A DNA stretch of 45,719 nt from CAYVQF01 sp964454015 (GTDB taxonomy: Bacteria; Myxococcota_A; Bradymonadia; UBA4248): contig CAYVQF010000048.1 in the NCBI GenBank assembly GCA_964454015.1, positions 1 to 45,719 on the forward strand, in the 5' to 3' direction. Both the position numbers and the translations under genes were made by a program. A model generated the notes under the pieces. The model was not told the origin of the DNA. It did not search any database and saw only the letters and a list, made by a program, of their open reading frames with translations. Shown piece by piece: positions 42,036 through 45,719 of this stretch. The first letter of the stretch is position 1, and each line of letters opens with the position of its first letter.

Positions 42036-42836
42036 TCAACCTGCCACGAGCCAGTACAGCACGGGTTCGGCGATGAAGTAGAGGCCCAGCCACACCAGAA
42101 TCACCCCTGAGAAGGCGCGCTCTGGCAGGGGGCCGACGCTGGACGCGCCGCCGCGCCCACGCAATACCTCGATAATCTGTACGTTGGCCGTGCGCTTATA
42201 GGCGCCGGCCGCGCGCCAATAGGTCAGCACGTGTCGGGCGCTGGCGCTGACAAAGGCCGTGGAGAAGAGCACCACCGAGAGCCAGGGCACCTGGGCGTAG
42301 CCTTCCAGCAGGGCAGGGTAGAGCCCCATCAAAGGCGCGACGATCAAGAAGAGCCCCATACCCACCTGCATGACGGGGATCTCCGCCACTCGCATGGTCC
42401 CGACGCCGATGCCCACGCCGCGCGCCCCCACCTCGATGAGGCAGAGCTCCATGAAGACCACCGCCGGTGAGACCCCGGAAAAATACGCCGCCAGGGTGAT
42501 CTGCGCCGGGACCATCATCTCCAACAGTACCCCCGACAGCGTTACCTGGAGCCGCAGACCCGTGAGCAGCGTCCCCGCGTAGACCACCGCCGGGATGAAG
42601 AGCCACAGAAGGGCCCGCTGCTGAAAGCCGAGCAAACCCGAGCCGAGCACCCCCAGGAGCGGAATGGCCAGATACCAGGCCAGGAGCGCCCAATAGGCGG
42701 CCTGGGCCAGGCGCGGTGGTACGCTGCCGTCGGCGTTGGCCAGCAGGGGGCCGGTGTCTGGGGGCGCAGCAGCGGCCGCTTCGACGCCATCTGGGGCGCT
42801 CATGGGGAGCTCTGGGTGAGTTGGCTGGCTTGACAT
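42036..42836 (-). CDS. polytopic membrane protein, unknown family
   Basis: 266 residues from ATG 42836 (GAGAGGG seven bases upstream). A polar, Pro/Ala-rich N-terminus of about 55 residues is followed by seven or so hydrophobic segments, among them AAYWALLAWYLAIPLLGVLGSG, ALLWLFIPAVVYAGTLL, VGMGLFLIVAPLMGLYPAL, LSVVLFSTAFVSASA and VILVWLGLYFIAEPVLYWLVAG. No conserved catalytic motif or transporter signature is recognised. It is an inner-membrane protein that converges on the serine hydrolase gene and diverges from the Asp-Pro repeat lipoprotein. Confidence 0.83.
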   Translation of the reverse strand: MSSQPTHPELPMSAPDGVEAAAAAPPDTGPLLANADGSVPPRLAQAAYWALLAWYLAIPLLGVLGSGLLGFQQRALLWLFIPAVVYAGTLLTGLRLQVTLSGVLLEMMVPAQITLAAYFSGVSPAVVFMELCLIEVGARGVGIGVGTMRVAEIPVMQVGMGLFLIVAPLMGLYPALLEGYAQVPWLSVVLFSTAFVSASARHVLTYWRAAGAYKRTANVQIIEVLRGRGGASSVGPLPERAFSGVILVWLGLYFIAEPVLYWLVAG

Positions 42837-42992
42837 GGCGGACCCTCTCCCGTTGTGCGTGCCCATCGTTTGTATCGAGTTCTGGGTTGGAGATCCATCG
42901 GCGGTGGGTGAGTCTGGAGACTGGAGACTGGAGGTGGTCCGCCATAAAATTCTGAAAACAAAGGATATTGTCTGAATTTGCGTCGATTTTCC

Positions 42993-43022
42993 TTGCCCCC
43001 TTGCCCAGAACTTACCTAGGCT
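42993..43022 (+). promoter_or_regulatory. weak promoter candidate for the Asp-Pro repeat lipoprotein
   Basis: TTGCCC (42993-42998), an 18-base spacer and TAGGCT (43017-43022). The -10 resembles the TAGGGT of the rpsU promoter in this window. The 270-base divergent region shows nothing else clear. Confidence 0.3.
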
Positions 43023-43107
43023 GTTGAGGCTAGAGCATGACGAGGTGATTGCTGGCGTTTACGCCTTTCCGAGCATCTCACGCCCCCCCCCAATGCGGAG
43101 TTGAGAC

Positions 43108-45336
43108 ATGAAAATGCCCTGGAAATTCTTAATCCTTCTCATCTTGGCGCTGCCCATGGTCGCCTGCTCTGGCAAGAGCAATAAGTCGAGTCTGGTGGAT
43201 GCTGAGGACCTGGTGCCCGAGACGAATGACGTGGACCCCGACGCGGACCCCGACGTGGACCCCGACGTGGACCCTGACGTGGACCCTGACCTTGCGCCCG
43301 ATGTCGCCGACGTGGCGCCGGATCAGGTGGTGGTGGGAGACGCCGACTTGACCTTCGTGGTGAAGTACGGCCCCAACGCCAAGGTGCAGTTCCCCCAACT
43401 GTGGCAGAGCTCCATTCCCGGCTACAGCGGCGAAGGTCCCATCGTGTTCATGCTCTGTGCGACCACGGACCCCACCTGCGTCGCACCGGTGCTGCTGCGC
43501 GAGGTCGGCCCTGACGAGCGGCAGGATTCCAAAATTCAGAACAGCTTTGGGCCCACGGTCACCTTGAAGTCCCTGCCAGCCGGGGAGTACCTCCTCATGG
43601 TCTTCGAGGACTCGCCCGTGTCGCGGGCGCGCGGCTTTGGCTGGACGGACACCTTCATCAACCGCGATCCGAGCTGGGGCGGGGTGGTCAGCGAGTCTGA
43701 TCTGCTCCTGGTCGCCGAGGGTGACTCCCCTGACTCGGGGCGCAACCCCGCACCCGCGCCGCGGGCCATCACCTTGGTCGACGGAGAATCTCTCGATTTG
43801 GGCGACCTCTGGCTGGCCCACTACTATCAGCGCGACATCTCTCCTGAGCCCACGCCCGAGGCCGGCCTGATGGCAGTGGCCGTCGCGCAGGGCTTGCGCA
43901 TCGTCAAGCTGGCCGATTTCTCCGTGCAGCCGGCCTATGAGGTGGGCAGCGCCACCTACTACGACTACCAGATGGTCGACGCCAGCGATGAGCCCTTCGA
44001 TGGCCGGGTGTGTGGCATGGTGCACGGCCCCGACGACACGGTCTTTTTGCTCTACCTCGATGGCGGCACCCAGCGCGCCGGCTTCGCCGTGTGGTTCGAC
44101 GTGGTCGCGGGCCAGCAATTGAGCACCCACCGGATCCTCTTTCCCGGGAGCGATCAAGACTTCCCTTGCCGCGGCACCTACCACGCGCACGACGGGCAGG
44201 CCTATCTGTGGGTGAGCAACGCCAGCGGCCCCGATGCCGCCAAGGAAGGCTTCTGGCACGCCAACTTAGGCTCCCTGCTCACGGAAGACATCACGGCGGG
44301 CTACCAGGACAGCGGCGCTGACCTGCTCTTCCGCCACGGCGTCGATCAGATCGTGGGCCATCTGGACAAGGCCTACCTGGCGGCGGTGTCCGAGGTGTCG
44401 CCTTGTGACAGCCGGGCCTGTGTCTTCGTCGCCACCTTCGACGCGACGGGCGCCTTGACCCTGGAGAAGGAGGGCGCCGATTACCAGGCCTTCGTCGCTT
44501 CGGCCCTTGGCGCCTCCTACCCGCGCCCCGACGGCGACATCGACTGCGCCTTGCCCGGGACCGTCCCTGGCCTGGCCATCGCGCCTTTCCACGACGGGCG
44601 AACGCTCATCTTCTTGGGTGGCTGCTTGGAGATCCACGTCTTCGACCTCGCCACGGGCGCGAAGCTCGACTTCAATGGCCCCGCGCCGGGTCGCCCCGGC
44701 CTCGACGCCACGGCCTTTGGCCAAGGATTCGTGCACTTCTCCCTGGCGCCCAACGGCGAGACCTTGTGGGCGGTGAGCCAAGAAAAGTCGGTGATGCACT
44801 TCTACTTCCCCCGCGACCTGAGCGAGCAGCGGCAGAGCTACAATCGCTGGATGTTGCTCCCCATCGACCTCTCGACGGGGGATCTCCCGGGTGTCGTCGC
44901 GGCCTTCGCCCAGCAAAACATCGACGACTTCGCGGGTATCCCCGATGGCGGCATCGGCACCTACCCCTCGCCGGAAATCGACCCCGGGGTGGATCTCGAT
45001 TTCGCCTACCTGAAGCAGTACATCGTGCATTGGGCGGGCTCCCTGGCCGGCTCGACCCCCACGGCCGTGCCCATCGGGCCTAGCATCGCCGCGGCCAATC
45101 ACAGCCTGTGGCTGCGCGGTTCGGGCACCACCGGGGTCAGCGGCCTGGCCAACCAAGGCAATGTGGCGGTCTACGACCTGGCCGAAGCCAAGGTGGTGCT
45201 GTGGCCCCGCGGCGATCGCCCCTTCTACGAGGTGTGGATGAGCGGCACCGACACCCACTGGGGCTTCGATCTCACACCAGAATCCACCCAAAGCCTCGCC
45301 ACTTACGGGCTCGCCTATTTCCCACTGGGGGATTGA
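43108..45336 (+). CDS. large lipoprotein with Asp-Pro repeats
   Basis: 742 residues; GGAG lies seven bases before the ATG. The signal peptide MKMPWKFLILLILALPMVAC has C20 lipidated. An acidic linker follows with tandem VDPD units (about 42-62), encoded by a 12-bp DNA repeat. The rest is beta-rich with regularly spaced Gly/Asp turns and several sections that read like blades of a propeller (GLMAVAVAQGLRIVKLADFSVQ, FVVATFDATGALTLE-type, ALPGTVPGLAIAPFHDGRTLIFLGGCLEIHVFDLATG, HFSLAPNGETLWAVSQEKSVMHFY). I infer a beta-propeller-like surface protein; no enzyme motif or family is recognised. Four scattered Cys residues may form disulfides. Confidence 0.85.
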   Translation: MKMPWKFLILLILALPMVACSGKSNKSSLVDAEDLVPETNDVDPDADPDVDPDVDPDVDPDLAPDVADVAPDQVVVGDADLTFVVKYGPNAKVQFPQLWQSSIPGYSGEGPIVFMLCATTDPTCVAPVLLREVGPDERQDSKIQNSFGPTVTLKSLPAGEYLLMVFEDSPVSRARGFGWTDTFINRDPSWGGVVSESDLLLVAEGDSPDSGRNPAPAPRAITLVDGESLDLGDLWLAHYYQRDISPEPTPEAGLMAVAVAQGLRIVKLADFSVQPAYEVGSATYYDYQMVDASDEPFDGRVCGMVHGPDDTVFLLYLDGGTQRAGFAVWFDVVAGQQLSTHRILFPGSDQDFPCRGTYHAHDGQAYLWVSNASGPDAAKEGFWHANLGSLLTEDITAGYQDSGADLLFRHGVDQIVGHLDKAYLAAVSEVSPCDSRACVFVATFDATGALTLEKEGADYQAFVASALGASYPRPDGDIDCALPGTVPGLAIAPFHDGRTLIFLGGCLEIHVFDLATGAKLDFNGPAPGRPGLDATAFGQGFVHFSLAPNGETLWAVSQEKSVMHFYFPRDLSEQRQSYNRWMLLPIDLSTGDLPGVVAAFAQQNIDDFAGIPDGGIGTYPSPEIDPGVDLDFAYLKQYIVHWAGSLAGSTPTAVPIGPSIAAANHSLWLRGSGTTGVSGLANQGNVAVYDLAEAKVVLWPRGDRPFYEVWMSGTDTHWGFDLTPESTQSLATYGLAYFPLGD
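43234..43290 (+). repeat. 12-bp tandem repeat inside the lipoprotein gene
   Basis: GACCCCGACGTG and close variants repeat about 4.75 times and encode the acidic DPDV linker. Whole units keep the frame, so slippage would only lengthen or shorten the linker. Confidence 0.85.
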
Positions 45337-45369
45337 GCCCCGCTGCCGGGCGGGATCCACCTGCGAACA

Positions 45370-45394
45370 GGCGTGCGGGAGCGCTCCCCACGCC
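45370..45394 (+). terminator. strong palindrome after the lipoprotein gene
   Basis: GGCGTG (45370-45375) pairs with CACGCC (45389-45394), with the 12-base palindrome GGGAGCGCTCCC between them and one bulged C. It lies 34 bases after the stop codon. No T-run follows, so it may be a transcript-end stabilising hairpin rather than an intrinsic terminator. Confidence 0.4.
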
Positions 45395-45430
45395 TTCGCC
45401 CGCGTTTAAGGCGTCTTGTACCACGCTAAA

Positions 45431-45501
45431 TCGGCCATCCATAAATCGGCCGCCGTCAAATCGGCCGGCGCACAGGCCGGCCGGTACCGCTCAATTTTGG
45501 T
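45431..45501 (+). repeat. intergenic repeat, copy 3: diverged 15-bp units plus one tail
   Basis: TCGGCC recurs at 45431, 45446 and 45461 in a 15-base phase (flanked by AAA), then a diverged 21-bp tail occupies 45481-45501 (CCGGTACCGCTCAATTTTGG core). The orientation is the same as in the two other copies. The region from 45502 to 45601 repeats short GT- and GGC-rich words such as TTTTGTGGATGGCGGGCCG twice and has no gene. Confidence 0.8.
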
Positions 45502-45601
45502 TTTGTGGATGGCGTTTCGGGGGGGGGCTTTCATGGATGGCGGGCCGGGGGGGGATATGGGTTTTGTGGATGGCGGGCCGGGGAGGATGCGGCCTGGGAA
45601 T

Positions 45602-45719
45602 TGCCAGCCCCCGTGTGGGGCAGGCTTCTAGCCTGCCACTGCCAGCCCCCGTGTGGGGCAGGCTTTCTAGCCTGCCACTGCCAGCCCCCGTGTGGGGCAG
45701 GCTTTCTAGCCTGCCACTG
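45602..45719 (+). repeat. 38-39-bp tandem repeat running off the window edge
   Basis: Three head-to-tail units at 45602-45639 (38 bp), 45640-45678 (39 bp) and 45679-45717 (39 bp), with a fourth starting at 45718. Each contains two small inverted repeats, CCCC-CGTGT-GGGG and GGCAGGC-TTTCTA-GCCTGCC. Units are identical except that unit one lacks one T. There are no variable spacers. Confidence 0.9.

Noticed and set aside
45416..45631. 71-residue open frame beginning MYHAKSAIHKSAA
   Set aside because: It is made of the intergenic repeat and the GT-rich words after it, with no ribosome site.
45602..45719. CRISPR array
   Set aside because: Units are contiguous and nearly identical with no variable spacers, and no cas gene is in the window.

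Overview
The window is high-GC bacterial chromosome with many signal-peptide lipoproteins. Typical features are acidic Asp/Pro-rich linkers after the lipidated cysteine, thrombospondin-type-3 calcium repeats, Cys-rich GFHDGGDG-type repeats, HEAT and TPR proteins, and rpsU beside an HEAT lipoprotein. This style fits a Myxococcota-like or Bradymonadia-like (former deltaproteobacterial) genome. That is an inference from gene content; no rRNA or tRNA gene is present to fix the taxonomy.

Left part (1-17.0 kb): ordinary chromosome. In order it holds a TPR-type secreted protein and an EamA transporter, a VOC protein, a type I L-asparaginase, rpsU with a near-consensus promoter, two convergent HEAT-repeat proteins, a tiny membrane protein, a long TPR protein, a tail-anchored TPR-like protein, a small membrane-anchored protein, an ABC-F ATPase, a large calcium-repeat lipoprotein with a possible papain-like C-terminal domain, and an RlmK-like 23S rRNA methyltransferase ending at a clear terminator. 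From 17.0 to 19.8 kb lies a visibly AT-richer gene for a lipoprotein with two formylglycine-generating-enzyme-fold modules that lack the catalytic cysteines.

Middle (19.8-34.1 kb): a defence island, entirely on the minus strand. Read in transcription order it encodes a small excisionase-type HTH protein, HsdM, HsdS, a large zinc-hook ABC-type ATPase resembling the RloC anticodon nuclease, HsdR, a YgjP/SprT-like zinc metallopeptidase, then an AAA+ ATPase and an S8 subtilisin-like protease that match the IetAS anti-phage pair. It ends in a decayed AlbA_2 (Schlafen-type) remnant. Genes from hsdM to the metallopeptidase overlap one another, and the ATPase/protease pair overlaps too; three junctions share the form ATGnCTGA. 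One promoter with an inverted repeat between its -35 and -10 elements sits before the HTH gene. The likely logic is layered: Type I restriction-modification as first line, the RloC-like protein as a back-up when restriction fails, and an ATPase-gated protease as a second system.

Right part (34.1-45.7 kb): mostly secreted lipoproteins. They are two HExxH metallopeptidase-like lipoproteins, a small lipoprotein, a class C beta-lactamase-fold serine hydrolase and a large Asp-Pro repeat lipoprotein, plus one polytopic membrane protein. An unusual intergenic repeat (15-bp tandem units ending in a 21-bp tail) occurs three times, and a 38-39-bp tandem repeat runs off the right edge of the window.
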